Assembly: GCA_944320885.1 (NCBI GenBank)
Contig: CALUJE010000002.1
Location: forward strand, 62,001 to 126,000
DNA: 64,000 nt
Direction: 5' to 3'
Source of the DNA: an uncultured Phocaeicola sp.
GTDB lineage: Bacteria > Bacteroidota > Bacteroidia > Bacteroidales > Bacteroidaceae
Positions 16,786-25,686 of this stretch are shown here, piece after piece. The stretch's first letter is position 1. The number at the start of each line of letters is the position of its first letter. The notes under the pieces are model-generated. The model was not told the origin of the DNA. It did no database searches and saw only the letters and a program-made list of their open reading frames with translations. The position numbers and the translations under genes were made by a program.

Positions 16786-18360
16786 TTATTTGATCTCGAT
16801 TTCCTCTTTCATATCGATTTCTTCTCCTTTAACGTCGTAGAATTCATATTGGAGAAGAGCAAGTTTTTGATTTGGGATGATTTTTATTCCAAACCCATAC
16901 TTCAATTGCCATTGCCTTTTTAGAGAAACAAGGCCTTGATTGATATAGGCTGCTACATATGGGTGTATGTGTAATTTAAACTTTTTCACTCCCAGTTTGT
17001 TTACCAGATAATCTATTTTGTTTTCGAGCGTGTCAGTAAACAGAATGGAAGGTTTAATCGTTCCTTTACCAAAACATGTAGGACAGGTTTCTTCTGTATT
17101 GACATCCATTGCAGGACGTACCCTTTGGCGGGTTATTTGCATTAATCCGAATTTGCTGAGGGGTAATATATTATGCTTGGCTCTGTCCTTTTGCATGTTC
17201 TGGCACATGCGTTCATACAGTTTCTGTCTGTTTTCAGCTAAGTTCATGTCTATGAAGTCTACAACGATGATTCCTCCCATATCACGCAGGCGGAGTTGTC
17301 TTGCCAGTTCGTCAGCAGCACCAAGATTTACATCCATAGCGTTGGCTTCCTGTCCATTGTTGGCTTTAGAACGGTTGCCGCTGTTTACATCCACTACATG
17401 TAAAGCTTCTGTATGTTCTATGATGAGGTATGCTCCGTTTTTGTATGAAACGGTCTTTCCGAATGAAGACTTGATTTGCTTGGTGATAGCAAAATTGTCA
17501 AATATTGGAAGTTGTCCTTTATAAAGCTTTACGATGTTGGCTTGTTCCGGTGCAATGAGCGATACGTAATCTTTTATTTCATGGAATACATTTTCGTCAT
17601 TGACATGAATACTTGTGAACGAAGGGCTGAACAGATCACGTAAAAGTGCTACGGTCCGGCTGGTTTCTTCATAAACCAGTTGGGGTAATTTGCTGGACTT
17701 TTGCGCTCTTGTAATGCTTTCTTCCCAATGCTTTAATAAGATTTTAAGCTCTGCGTCAAGTTCTGCAACTCTTTTTCCTTCGGCGACTGTGCGTACGATT
17801 ACTCCAAAATTCTTAGGTTTGATACTTTGCAGCAGTTGCTTAAGGCGGGCGCGTTCTTCACTTGATTTAATTTTTTGTGAGACTGATACCTTGTCATTAA
17901 AAGGTATCAATACCAAATATCGTCCGGCAAATGACAGCTCGCATGTCAGACGCGGACCTTTGGTTGATATCGGTTCCTTTACGATTTGCACCATTAATTC
18001 CTGTCCTACCTGAAGTACATTTGATATACTTCCGTCTTTGTCAATGTCAGGCTGTATGGTTGCTTTTGAAATGGGATAAAGTTTCTTCCGGTCGCTTAAA
18101 ACCTGTTTTAAGTACTTTTGATAAGAATGAATTTGAGGTCCGAGATCAAGATAATGTAAAAATGCGTCGCGTTCATAACCGACATCTACGAAGCATGCGT
18201 TTAGCCCCGGCATGATTTTTTTTACACGGGCCAGATAAATATTGCCTACGGAGAATGAAAGATTGCGTGCTTCCTTTTGGAATTCTACAAGATTCTTGTC
18301 TTCAAGCAGGGCAATAGAAATATCTTTTGCTTGTACGTCAACTACTAATTCGCTTGTCAT
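16786..18360 (-). CDS. rng: Ribonuclease G/E family protein
   Basis: A 524-residue endoribonuclease for rRNA and mRNA processing. An S1 domain near residues 35-120 (NIYLARVKKIMPGLNACFVD) is followed by the RNase E/G catalytic domain, with DVNSGN near 320 and VVDFIDM near 355 carrying the metal-binding Asp residues, and the zinc-link motif CPTC near 425. The start at 18360 (MTSELVVDV) is preferred over 18393. It is the terminal gene of a cluster with the AURKAIP1-type ribosomal protein and HU, all on the minus strand. Confidence 0.92.
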   Translation of the reverse strand: MTSELVVDVQAKDISIALLEDKNLVEFQKEARNLSFSVGNIYLARVKKIMPGLNACFVDVGYERDAFLHYLDLGPQIHSYQKYLKQVLSDRKKLYPISKATIQPDIDKDGSISNVLQVGQELMVQIVKEPISTKGPRLTCELSFAGRYLVLIPFNDKVSVSQKIKSSEERARLKQLLQSIKPKNFGVIVRTVAEGKRVAELDAELKILLKHWEESITRAQKSSKLPQLVYEETSRTVALLRDLFSPSFTSIHVNDENVFHEIKDYVSLIAPEQANIVKLYKGQLPIFDNFAITKQIKSSFGKTVSYKNGAYLIIEHTEALHVVDVNSGNRSKANNGQEANAMDVNLGAADELARQLRLRDMGGIIVVDFIDMNLAENRQKLYERMCQNMQKDRAKHNILPLSKFGLMQITRQRVRPAMDVNTEETCPTCFGKGTIKPSILFTDTLENKIDYLVNKLGVKKFKLHIHPYVAAYINQGLVSLKRQWQLKYGFGIKIIPNQKLALLQYEFYDVKGEEIDMKEEIEIK

Positions 18361-18461
18361 TATTTTAATTTTTAGTAACCTCACTTTAAACAAAGAACAA
18401 ACCTGAAAACGTATGTGCTTTACAAGTTTGTTCTTTATTTCTGCTAATGACAGACTAAAAT

Positions 18462-18551
18462 TTATTTACTTTTATGTCTGTTCTTTCTCAGTCTTTTTTT
18501 ACGTTTATGAGTAGACATTTTATGTCTTTTCTTTTTCTTTCCGCTTGGCAT
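18462..18551 (-). CDS. AURKAIP1/COX24 domain ribosomal protein, 29 residues
   Basis: A very short frame, easily missed. The 29-residue product begins MPSGKKKKRHKMSTHKRKK, is almost entirely Lys, Arg and His, and ends HKSK. This matches the small Bacteroidetes proteins annotated as AURKAIP1/COX24 domain, related to mitochondrial ribosomal protein mS38. It should bind rRNA of the small subunit. It lies between HU and RNase G on the same strand, a location that fits a translation-linked gene. Confidence 0.78.
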   Translation of the reverse strand: MPSGKKKKRHKMSTHKRKKRLRKNRHKSK

Positions 18552-18592
18552 AGCTTCAAAATTTTAATGGTTAATAACTCTATATAATGTTT

Positions 18593-18868
18593 TTACTTTT
18601 TTACCTGAAGTGTAAAGGTTTTGGCTGGCTTGAATGCCGGGATATTATGTTCAGGGATAATAATGGTAGTATTTTTTGAAATGTTACGAGCTGTTTTCTG
18701 TGCTCTCTTCTTTACAATAAAGCTACCAAATCCACGAAGATATACATTTTCCTCGTTTGATAAAGACTCTTTTACAGACTCCATGAATGCTTCTACTGTA
18801 GTTAATACAGTTGCTTTGTCAATACCGGTCTTTTTGGCAATTTCGTTTACAATATCTGCTTTAGTCAT
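18593..18868 (-). CDS. HU family DNA-binding protein
   Basis: A 91-residue nucleoid protein of the HU/IHF family that bends DNA as a dimer. It opens MTKADIVNEIAKKTGIDKATV, has the core GFGSFIVKKRAQKTARNISK and a beta-arm ending in IPAFKPAKTF, which includes the intercalating Pro. Length is standard. It shares a divergent promoter region with mutY. Confidence 0.95.
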   Translation of the reverse strand: MTKADIVNEIAKKTGIDKATVLTTVEAFMESVKESLSNEENVYLRGFGSFIVKKRAQKTARNISKNTTIIIPEHNIPAFKPAKTFTLQVKK

Positions 18869-18915
18869 CTTGATAAGTAATTATTGTTATATGTTTATCT
18901 TAATTTTTTGGTCTG

Positions 18916-18923
18916 CAAATATA
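18916..18923 (-). promoter_or_regulatory. Predicted -7 box for the HU gene
   Basis: TATATTTG on the minus strand, about 48 nt before the HU start codon. Confidence 0.5.
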
Positions 18924-18978
18924 TAGCTTTTCTTGCTCTTAGAAAAATATATTCTGAACAATTTTCTAAAAAAACGTT

Positions 18979-19008
18979 TTTGCAGTTATCATTTCTTATT
19001 TACCTTTG
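18979..19008 (+). promoter_or_regulatory. Predicted promoter for mutY
   Basis: TTTG at 18979-18982 and TACCTTTG at 19001-19008 with an 18-nt spacer, close to the Bacteroidetes -33/-7 pattern. Confidence 0.6.
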
Positions 19009-19036
19009 TATTTCGGTTATTTTTATATAAATATTA

Positions 19037-20095
19037 GTGGAACAATTTGCTTATATTATTGAGAATTGGTATAATACGCATAAACGTGATTTGCCTTGGC
19101 GACGGGTATCAGATCCTTATTTAATATGGATTTCAGAGATTATCCTTCAGCAGACAAGGGTTATTCAGGGATATGATTATTTTATGCGTTTTACAAAATC
19201 ATTTCCTACGGTTGAGGCTTTGGCGTGTGCTTCAGAGGATGAAGTCATGAAGGTTTGGCAGGGATTGGGATATTATTCGCGTGCGCGTAATCTGCACGAA
19301 GCTGCCCGTACAGTCTGGGCTAATGGAGGAAAGTTTCCTGATACTTATGAGGGAGTGCGTGCCCTTAAGGGAGTAGGCGATTATACGGCAGCTGCCATTT
19401 GTTCCATAGCTTACAATCTTCCGTATGCCGTGGTCGATGGCAACGTATATCGGGTGCTGTCCCGTTGGAAAGGCCTGGAAATTCCTGTTGATACTACGGA
19501 AGGGAAAAAGATTTTTGCAAAGTTGGCCAATGATTTGCTCGACAGGGAAAATCCTTCAGTTTACAATCAGGCTCTTATGGATTTTGGAGCATTGCAATGT
19601 ACTCCACAGAAACCGGAGTGCACAGCATGTCCGTTGGCAACAACTTGCGAAGCCTATAAAAATGCCAAGACAGATTTATTGCCGATAAAAAGCCATAAGG
19701 TGAAGGTTTCCGTTCGTTTCTTTAATTATATATATGTCCGCGCGGGCGAATATACCTATATTTACCAGCGTCCTGCCGGTGATATCTGGCATAATTTATA
19801 TGAATTCCCGATGATTGAGACAGAACAGGAATTAAATGAAGATGAATTGCTGGTTTCTTCCCGTCTGAATGAATGGGTAGCGGGTAAAACGGCATCCGTT
19901 TCATTGCGTTGCTTGGATAGGAATGTAAAGCATGTTCTGTCGCACCGTGTTCTGTATGCCACATTTTATGAACTGATACTTCCTGAAGATACGTCGGCAT
20001 TTGCGGGTTTTGAACGCGTAAATGTGGATGATTTGAAGAAATATCCTGTCTCTCGTTTGATAGACAGGTTCTTAAAGAAGTTTGTTTTTTCTTAG
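19037..20095 (+). CDS. mutY: A/G-specific adenine glycosylase
   Basis: Removes adenine mispaired with 8-oxoguanine. The 352-residue protein has the catalytic Glu in WISEIILQQTRV (about 36), the helix-hairpin-helix KGVGDYTAAAI followed by the catalytic Asp in VVDGNVYRV, a [4Fe-4S] site with the exact spacing C-x6-C-x2-C-x5-C (about 192-208), and a C-terminal NUDIX-like 8-oxoG recognition domain. It starts with GTG. It is upstream of ssb, a common Bacteroidetes order. Confidence 0.95.
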   Translation: MEQFAYIIENWYNTHKRDLPWRRVSDPYLIWISEIILQQTRVIQGYDYFMRFTKSFPTVEALACASEDEVMKVWQGLGYYSRARNLHEAARTVWANGGKFPDTYEGVRALKGVGDYTAAAICSIAYNLPYAVVDGNVYRVLSRWKGLEIPVDTTEGKKIFAKLANDLLDRENPSVYNQALMDFGALQCTPQKPECTACPLATTCEAYKNAKTDLLPIKSHKVKVSVRFFNYIYVRAGEYTYIYQRPAGDIWHNLYEFPMIETEQELNEDELLVSSRLNEWVAGKTASVSLRCLDRNVKHVLSHRVLYATFYELILPEDTSAFAGFERVNVDDLKKYPVSRLIDRFLKKFVFS

Positions 20096-20155
20096 CAACT
20101 TCGTCATATATGTCTAATTTATGGATGTTTATTGTAGAAAAATATATTCATAATG

Positions 20156-20187
20156 TTTGCGCTTTATTGTAAAACGCGTTATCTTTG
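20156..20187 (+). promoter_or_regulatory. Canonical Bacteroidetes promoter of ssb
   Basis: TTTG at 20156-20159, exactly 20 nt, then TATCTTTG at 20180-20187. This is one of the best consensus promoters in the window. Confidence 0.75.
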
Positions 20188-20214
20188 AAACAAAAAATTT
20201 AATATATTGTAAAA

Positions 20215-20655
20215 ATGTCAGTAAATAAAGTTATTTTAATAGGAAATGTAGGTAAAGAACCGGATATCAGATATCTTGATGGAGGAGTGGCTGTTGCAAC
20301 TTTCCCCCTTGCTACAACCGAACGAGGATATACGCTTCCCAATGGAACACAGGTTCCTGACAGGACCGATTGGCATAATATTGTTCTGTGGCGCGGACTG
20401 GCGCAGTTGGTCGAGAAATATGTTCATAAGGGAGACAAATTATATATTGAAGGGAAATTGCGTCCACGTACTTATGAAGATCAGAATGGCCAGAGAAAAT
20501 ATGTGGTTGAGATTTATGCGGAAAATATGGAAATGCTGTCTTCACGCCCTTCCGGCACGAATGTGAGTGCTGCACATGATGCTTCGTCTGCTGCATCTGC
20601 AGTGAAACAGACAGTTTCCGAAGAATCTCATTCGTCAGAAGATCTTCCGTTTTGA
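20215..20655 (+). CDS. ssb: Single-stranded DNA-binding protein
   Basis: A 146-residue SSB. The OB fold occupies about residues 1-110 (MSVNKVILIGNVGKEPDIRY at the start, WHNIVLWRGLA in the middle). A short Ser/Ala-rich linker leads to the acidic tip SSEDLPF, the usual docking peptide for repair partners. gldE follows 45 nt downstream. Confidence 0.95.
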   Translation: MSVNKVILIGNVGKEPDIRYLDGGVAVATFPLATTERGYTLPNGTQVPDRTDWHNIVLWRGLAQLVEKYVHKGDKLYIEGKLRPRTYEDQNGQRKYVVEIYAENMEMLSSRPSGTNVSAAHDASSAASAVKQTVSEESHSSEDLPF

Positions 20656-20700
20656 CCTTTATGTGAATGATAAATAGATTGTTTAACTAAATTCTGTATT

Positions 20701-22047
20701 TTGGACCCTGATTCGTTTGTCTGCCAATGGGCAGACGCTTTTAATCAAATATCATTGACTGTTCCCGATATGGGCGCATGGGCAGCTCTTGTTTTGGGAA
20801 TATTTTTATTGTTTGTATCCGGTTTTGTTTCAGCATCTGAAATTGCTTTCTTTTCTTTGACTTCCGCAGATCATCTGAAGATTGAGCAAGGCGAGAAGAA
20901 AGCAGACCGGGAGATACACAGATTACTGAACGATAGTGAAAGGCTGATGGCGACAATCCTGATAGCCAATATCTTTGTAAACATAACAATAGTAGTATTA
21001 TGTGACTATTTTTTTGCCCAGTTGATAAATTGGGGAATACTGGAAGGACTGCGATTGGTTTTTGTTGTAGTGGTTTTGGCTTTCCTTTTATTATTGTTTG
21101 GTGAAATTACTCCTAAGGTTTATTCCGTTCAGCAACCTTTGTCCTTCTGTCGCAGAGCCGTTCGTGGAATTTCTTTTTTCAGCAAGTTGTTTTATCCGTT
21201 ATCAAGCATATTGAAACGTTCGTCTTGGATCGTAGGCAAATTGCTTACGAAAGAGAATTATAATATTTCGGTTGATGATTTGTCGCAGGCTTTGGAGTTG
21301 ACAAACAAGGATGAAATTCTGGATGAGCAGAATATCCTGAAAGGAATTATACGTTTTGGAGGAGAAACAGCCAAGGATGTAATGACTTCACGGGTAGATA
21401 TTGTCGATTTGGAAATCAGTACACCGTTTCGTGAAGTGATGCATAGTATCATTGAAAATGTATATTCAAGAATACCTGTTTATCAGGAAAACAGAGATAA
21501 TATAAAAGGAATATTGTATATCAAGGACCTTTTGCCTTATCTTGATAAAGGCGATAATTTTAAATGGCAGTCACTGATTCGTCCGGCATATTTTGTTCCC
21601 GAAACCAAAATGATTGATGCGCTGTTGCGCGATTTTCAGAAAAACAAGATACATATTGCCATTGTTGTGGATGAGTTCGGAGGTACTTCAGGACTTGTGA
21701 CAATGGAAGATATTATTGAAGAGATTGTCGGAGAAATTAATGATGAATATGATGAGGATGAACGCAATTATGTGAAACTGAACGATAAGGAGTATATTTT
21801 TGAGGCCAAGACATTGCTGACGGACTTTTATAGAGTGCTTAAGATTGATGAAGACCTTTTTGAATCCGTCGAAGGTGAGGCCGATACGCTTGCAGGATTG
21901 CTCTTGGAACTGAAGGGTGAGTTTCCTCAGTTACATGAAAAAATCCTGTATGGAAACTATGAGTTTGAAGTACTTAAAATGGATAACCGGCGCATATTGA
22001 AAGTAAAGGTTACCGTTCTGTCAGACAATCCTATAACAACAGATTGA
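20701..22047 (+). CDS. gldE: GldE-like CNNM/CBS-domain membrane protein
   Basis: A 448-residue protein with an N-terminal CNNM (DUF21) membrane domain of four hydrophobic segments (about 25-180), two CBS domains (about 215-335, containing VMTSRVDIVDLE and YSRIPVYQE) and a C-terminal CorC/HlyC domain. Position between ssb and a phosphopantetheinyl transferase is typical of the gene called gldE in Bacteroidetes, which persists in non-gliding Bacteroides; ion transport is an alternative role. The start is TTG at 20701. An ATG at residue 24 would cut close to the first helix and is less likely. Confidence 0.85.
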   Translation: MDPDSFVCQWADAFNQISLTVPDMGAWAALVLGIFLLFVSGFVSASEIAFFSLTSADHLKIEQGEKKADREIHRLLNDSERLMATILIANIFVNITIVVLCDYFFAQLINWGILEGLRLVFVVVVLAFLLLLFGEITPKVYSVQQPLSFCRRAVRGISFFSKLFYPLSSILKRSSWIVGKLLTKENYNISVDDLSQALELTNKDEILDEQNILKGIIRFGGETAKDVMTSRVDIVDLEISTPFREVMHSIIENVYSRIPVYQENRDNIKGILYIKDLLPYLDKGDNFKWQSLIRPAYFVPETKMIDALLRDFQKNKIHIAIVVDEFGGTSGLVTMEDIIEEIVGEINDEYDEDERNYVKLNDKEYIFEAKTLLTDFYRVLKIDEDLFESVEGEADTLAGLLLELKGEFPQLHEKILYGNYEFEVLKMDNRRILKVKVTVLSDNPITTD

Positions 22048-22048
22048 C

Positions 22049-22672
22049 ATGTCGTTATATAGGAAGGAACTTTTTCCGGACGGGGGAGGATGGGCTGTAT
22101 GGCATGTTACGGAAAGCCCGGCAGAATTGATGGAGATGTTGCCTTCTGGCGGTTGTTACCAGAAGGAGATATCATCCTTTAAAGCTTCATCATCACGTAT
22201 GAAAGAACGTTTGGCTACACGTGTATTGATGTTTGACTGCTGGGGAAAAGAATATGAAGTAGCATATACCGCTGCAGGAAAACCCTATCTGTCGGGTAAT
22301 GTATTTCATATAAGCATTTCTCATACGAAAGGTTATGTTGCTGTATGCTGGCATCCTTCTAGGGCAGTAAGTATTGATATAGAAATGATTCGTCCGAAAG
22401 CATTAAGTCTCAAAGAGCGTTTTGTACATCCCGATGAGCAGGTTGAAGGCGATGAGATGCATGCATCCCTGCTGCTATGGAGTATGAAAGAAACTCTTTT
22501 TAAGATAATTGATAATCAAGAGGCTGTAAATTTCTGTTCTCATTTGTTCATCAATCCTTTTAAGATATCCCCCGAAGGGATGTCTTACGGACTTGATCGC
22601 AGGAATCCCGATATGCTTTATAAGTTGGATTACTGGGTCGATTCGGATTTTGTATTGACCCGTATCGGATAA
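22049..22672 (+). CDS. 4'-phosphopantetheinyl transferase superfamily protein
   Basis: A 207-residue Sfp-type enzyme expected to load phosphopantetheine from CoA onto carrier proteins. The magnesium-binding motif SIDIEMIRPK (about 110) and the downstream WSMKETLFK (about 150) match the superfamily. It starts 1 nt after the gldE stop codon, so the two are cotranscribed. No polyketide or peptide synthetase is nearby. A fatty-acid acyl carrier protein is a possible substrate. Confidence 0.88.
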   Translation: MSLYRKELFPDGGGWAVWHVTESPAELMEMLPSGGCYQKEISSFKASSSRMKERLATRVLMFDCWGKEYEVAYTAAGKPYLSGNVFHISISHTKGYVAVCWHPSRAVSIDIEMIRPKALSLKERFVHPDEQVEGDEMHASLLLWSMKETLFKIIDNQEAVNFCSHLFINPFKISPEGMSYGLDRRNPDMLYKLDYWVDSDFVLTRIG

Positions 22673-22752
22673 TTTTGAAGGTAAGATACATACAGTCTTT
22701 CCGCTTTTTTCGTAAACAGTGTTAATACCTGCGTCCTCTGTCTGAAATTTAT

Positions 22753-22760
22753 TACTTTTG
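22753..22760 (+). promoter_or_regulatory. Predicted -7 box upstream of the gene at 22786
   Basis: TACTTTTG, 26 nt before the start codon, matches TAnnTTTG. Confidence 0.5.
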
Positions 22761-22785
22761 CATACATTAATCATTATAATTTATT

Positions 22786-23187
22786 ATGAAAACTATAAAG
22801 ACTACAGGTATATTGTTTTTGCTGTTCGTTTTAATGTCAGCTTTTACCGTGAATAAAGGAGAGATAAAACCAGTATATGTAATGGGGGTATCTTTATGTT
22901 TTGGAGATTCTGTTGTTTATTTTACCGATATACAGCAGATTGACAGTGTACGTCTGACGAAGGAAGGCTTTTTGCCAAGTCGTGAAGGTTACAGTGAACA
23001 GTTGAAATCATATCTTATGAATAAAGACGGAAACATGAACCATACATGTATTACTTATTTTTCCGAGAAGAAGGCTGATTTGCAGAAGAAGGCAACCAAG
23101 CTGATAAAACGTTATCAGACCAATGGTACTGCAATCATAAACCAAATCTCATTGAATGAATTCCGTTTTGTACGTCCAGAAGAATAA
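22786..23187 (+). CDS. Exported protein of unknown function
   Basis: A 133-residue protein with a signal peptide (GILFLLFVLMSAFT) and a mature part of about 110 residues that begins near KPVYVMGVSLCFGDSVVYFTD. The mature part has alternating strands and a Lys-rich helix (EKKADLQKKATKLIKRYQ). I recognise it only as a conserved type of Bacteroidetes exported protein without a name. It has its own -7 box and ends 6 nt before the clostripain-like gene, so the two probably form an operon. Confidence 0.75.
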   Translation: MKTIKTTGILFLLFVLMSAFTVNKGEIKPVYVMGVSLCFGDSVVYFTDIQQIDSVRLTKEGFLPSREGYSEQLKSYLMNKDGNMNHTCITYFSEKKADLQKKATKLIKRYQTNGTAIINQISLNEFRFVRPEE

Positions 23188-23193
23188 AAAAAT

Positions 23194-24399
23194 ATGAAGC
23201 TTTTTCAGGGTTTTCTTTTAGCTTGCAGCATGCTGATGTTTATAGCATGTAGCAGTGATGATGCTCCGGAACCTGAACCGGCCCATCGTACGGTGCTGGT
23301 TTATATTGGTGGTGAGAATTCTCTTTATGACTTTGTATCGGATGATTTGGATGAGATGATACAAGGGGCAGGAGATATTCCGGCGTCCGATAACCTATTG
23401 GTTTATGTTGACGACTGTTCAAATCCGACAAGGATATACAGAATCGAAATGAGGAGCGGTAAAGGAGTGGCAACTGTTGTCAAAGAATATTCTACTGATT
23501 TGTGTTCGTCAGACCCGGCTGTGTTGCGTGACGTATGCCGCTGGGCTATAACAAATTATCCGGCCAGTAGTTATGGACTGGTTTTATGGTCACACGGCAG
23601 TGGATGGCTTCCTGCGCAAGAAGTACGCGATACGCGTTCCATAATTATAGATAATAACGGAAATAAAACAAATATAGAAGAATCCAATTCCGGACCGCAA
23701 ATGGAGATTCCTGCACTGAAAGAAGTCTTGCTGGAAGTATTTGGTAATAAAGGACTTGATTTCTTATTATTCGATGCTTGTTTCATGCAGTCTGTAGAAG
23801 TAGCATATGAACTCCGCAATACGACTCAATGGCTGGTTGCAACTCCGGCTGAAATGCCGGGAACAGGTTCTCCTTATGATAAACTTATAAAATCGATTTT
23901 TGCATCCTCGGTTGATGTTGAAGGTATTGTAAATACCTATTATAATGAATATATAGACGATTCCGATTATGAGGGGATTATTATTTCTGCTGTAAAAACA
24001 TCCGAACTGGATGCTTTTGCCGAAATTTCGGCTCCATTGATACAACATTATTTGTTGAACGATGCTATAACAGAAGGAGTCTTCAAATATCTTCCAAGAG
24101 CCATAAATGATTATCCTTTCTTCCATGATATGAAAGGACTGATGATGAAAAATGTTCCCGAGTATGAGTCGCAGGAATGGATGATACAACTGCAAAAGAC
24201 TGTACCCTATTTAAAAGCTACAGATGCCTGGTATACTAATTTAATATGGGGAGGAGGTACATGTCGTGTTGACCATGAGCAATGCAGCGGATTGTCTATG
24301 TATATTACCTCACAGATGTCGGGCTCAGCTGTGAATAAAGAATTTTGGAATGAATATCTGAAAACATTGGAATGGTATAAAGATGTATGTTGTCAATAA
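23194..24399 (+). CDS. Clostripain-related (C11) cysteine peptidase lipoprotein
   Basis: A 401-residue predicted lipoprotein (lipobox MFIAC, Cys20) of peptidase family C11, which cuts after basic residues. The catalytic His lies in WSHGSGW (about 133) and the nucleophile in LLFDACFMQSVEVAYE (Cys about 195). Both come in the order and spacing of the clan CD fold. The acidic region SDDAPEPEPA follows the lipid anchor. It is the second gene of a two-gene operon with an unknown exported protein, and a strong terminator follows. Confidence 0.9.
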   Translation: MKLFQGFLLACSMLMFIACSSDDAPEPEPAHRTVLVYIGGENSLYDFVSDDLDEMIQGAGDIPASDNLLVYVDDCSNPTRIYRIEMRSGKGVATVVKEYSTDLCSSDPAVLRDVCRWAITNYPASSYGLVLWSHGSGWLPAQEVRDTRSIIIDNNGNKTNIEESNSGPQMEIPALKEVLLEVFGNKGLDFLLFDACFMQSVEVAYELRNTTQWLVATPAEMPGTGSPYDKLIKSIFASSVDVEGIVNTYYNEYIDDSDYEGIIISAVKTSELDAFAEISAPLIQHYLLNDAITEGVFKYLPRAINDYPFFHDMKGLMMKNVPEYESQEWMIQLQKTVPYLKATDAWYTNLIWGGGTCRVDHEQCSGLSMYITSQMSGSAVNKEFWNEYLKTLEWYKDVCCQ

Positions 24400-24429
24400 G
24401 ACAATACTTCTTTTGTGCATACAATATAA

Positions 24430-24469
24430 AAACAGCCCCCGAATGAAACCTGTCATTCGGGGGCTGTTT
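24430..24469. terminator. Bidirectional terminator between convergent genes
   Basis: AAACAGCCCCCGAATGA (24430-24446) pairs perfectly with TCATTCGGGGGCTGTTT (24453-24469). Confidence 0.9.
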
Positions 24470-24488
24470 GTGTAGTATGTCGGTATGC

Positions 24489-25679
24489 TTATCTGTCTTC
24501 CTTTAAGCGGTCGGCCATTGCTTTTGCCAGTTCGCGGCATGCAATTCTTGTACATTCCTTCATTCCCTGTTTCATCTCAACCGGGGCACCAACTGTTTCA
24601 AAGCTAACTTTTTCGCTGAAAACAGAGAGTTTCTTTGTTGAGTGACATGCCCAGCTGAACGAACCGAAATATCCCAGATAATGATTTTTTATTTCACGCA
24701 TTTCTATTTCGCTCATCAGCATTTCCATTTGCGGATAGATAGATGCATTGTATGTAGGAGCACCCAGTATCAGTCCTTTATAACGGAAAATGTCTGCAAG
24801 GATAAATGAGTGGTTTATTCTGGAAACATCGTGCATTACAATCTTGCGGATACCTTCTTTTGCCAGTTCCTCAGCAATGGTTTCTGCCATTTGCTGGGTG
24901 TTTCCATACATAGAGCCATAGGCAATGACAACACCCTCTTCCGTTGCATACCGGCTCAGACGGTCATATACGTCGATGACTTTTGAAATGTTTTCTCCTG
25001 TCCATACCGGACCGTGAGTAGAGCAAATCATTTCCAGTTCCAGTCCTCCCAGTTTCTGCAATGCTTTCTGTACGGGAGCTCCGTATTTGCCTACGATATT
25101 TGAATAATATCTTTCCATTTCACTCCAATATACGGTAGTATCCATCATGCTGTCAATAGGAGTACCGTTCATGGCTCCGAAGCAGCCAAAGGCATCACCG
25201 GCAAAGAGAATATGTTCGGTTGTATCATAGCTGACCATAGTTTCCGGCCAGTGTACCATGGGAATCATATGGAATTTGAGGGTGTGGTGACCTAATTCCA
25301 GACTTCCTCCTTCGGCGATGACCTGAGTCTGTGCTCCTGTTCCATAGAAGCCTTCTACCATGTCGAGTGCTTTTTTGTTGCTCACCAGTGTGATGTTAGG
25401 GTAGAATTGGCGCAACAGGCGTATAGAGCCGGAGTGGTCTGGTTCCATGTGGTTGATAACCAGATAGTCAATAGGACGTTCTCCTATGACTTCTTTTATT
25501 TTTTTCAGGAATAAGTCGAAATAATTGACATCAACGGTGTCAATTAATGCTATTTTTTCATCGGCAATCAAATATGAGTTATAAGTAACTCCATAAGGTA
25601 ACGGCCATAATCCTTCGAATAATGTTTTCGTACGGTCGTTAATACCAACATAATGTACTTTTCCTTTTAGTGTAATCAT
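24489..25679 (-). CDS. Flavodiiron protein (FprA-type A flavoprotein)
   Basis: A 396-residue two-domain enzyme that reduces oxygen or nitric oxide in anaerobes. The N-terminal metallo-beta-lactamase-like domain carries the diiron motif HMEPDHSGS near residue 80. The C-terminal flavodoxin domain starts near 255 with the FMN loop YGSMYGNTQQ. It is cotranscribed with the radical SAM gene 7 nt upstream. It fits oxygen detoxification in a gut anaerobe. Confidence 0.94.
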   Translation of the reverse strand: MITLKGKVHYVGINDRTKTLFEGLWPLPYGVTYNSYLIADEKIALIDTVDVNYFDLFLKKIKEVIGERPIDYLVINHMEPDHSGSIRLLRQFYPNITLVSNKKALDMVEGFYGTGAQTQVIAEGGSLELGHHTLKFHMIPMVHWPETMVSYDTTEHILFAGDAFGCFGAMNGTPIDSMMDTTVYWSEMERYYSNIVGKYGAPVQKALQKLGGLELEMICSTHGPVWTGENISKVIDVYDRLSRYATEEGVVIAYGSMYGNTQQMAETIAEELAKEGIRKIVMHDVSRINHSFILADIFRYKGLILGAPTYNASIYPQMEMLMSEIEMREIKNHYLGYFGSFSWACHSTKKLSVFSEKVSFETVGAPVEMKQGMKECTRIACRELAKAMADRLKEDR

Positions 25680-25686
25680 TGTATTT

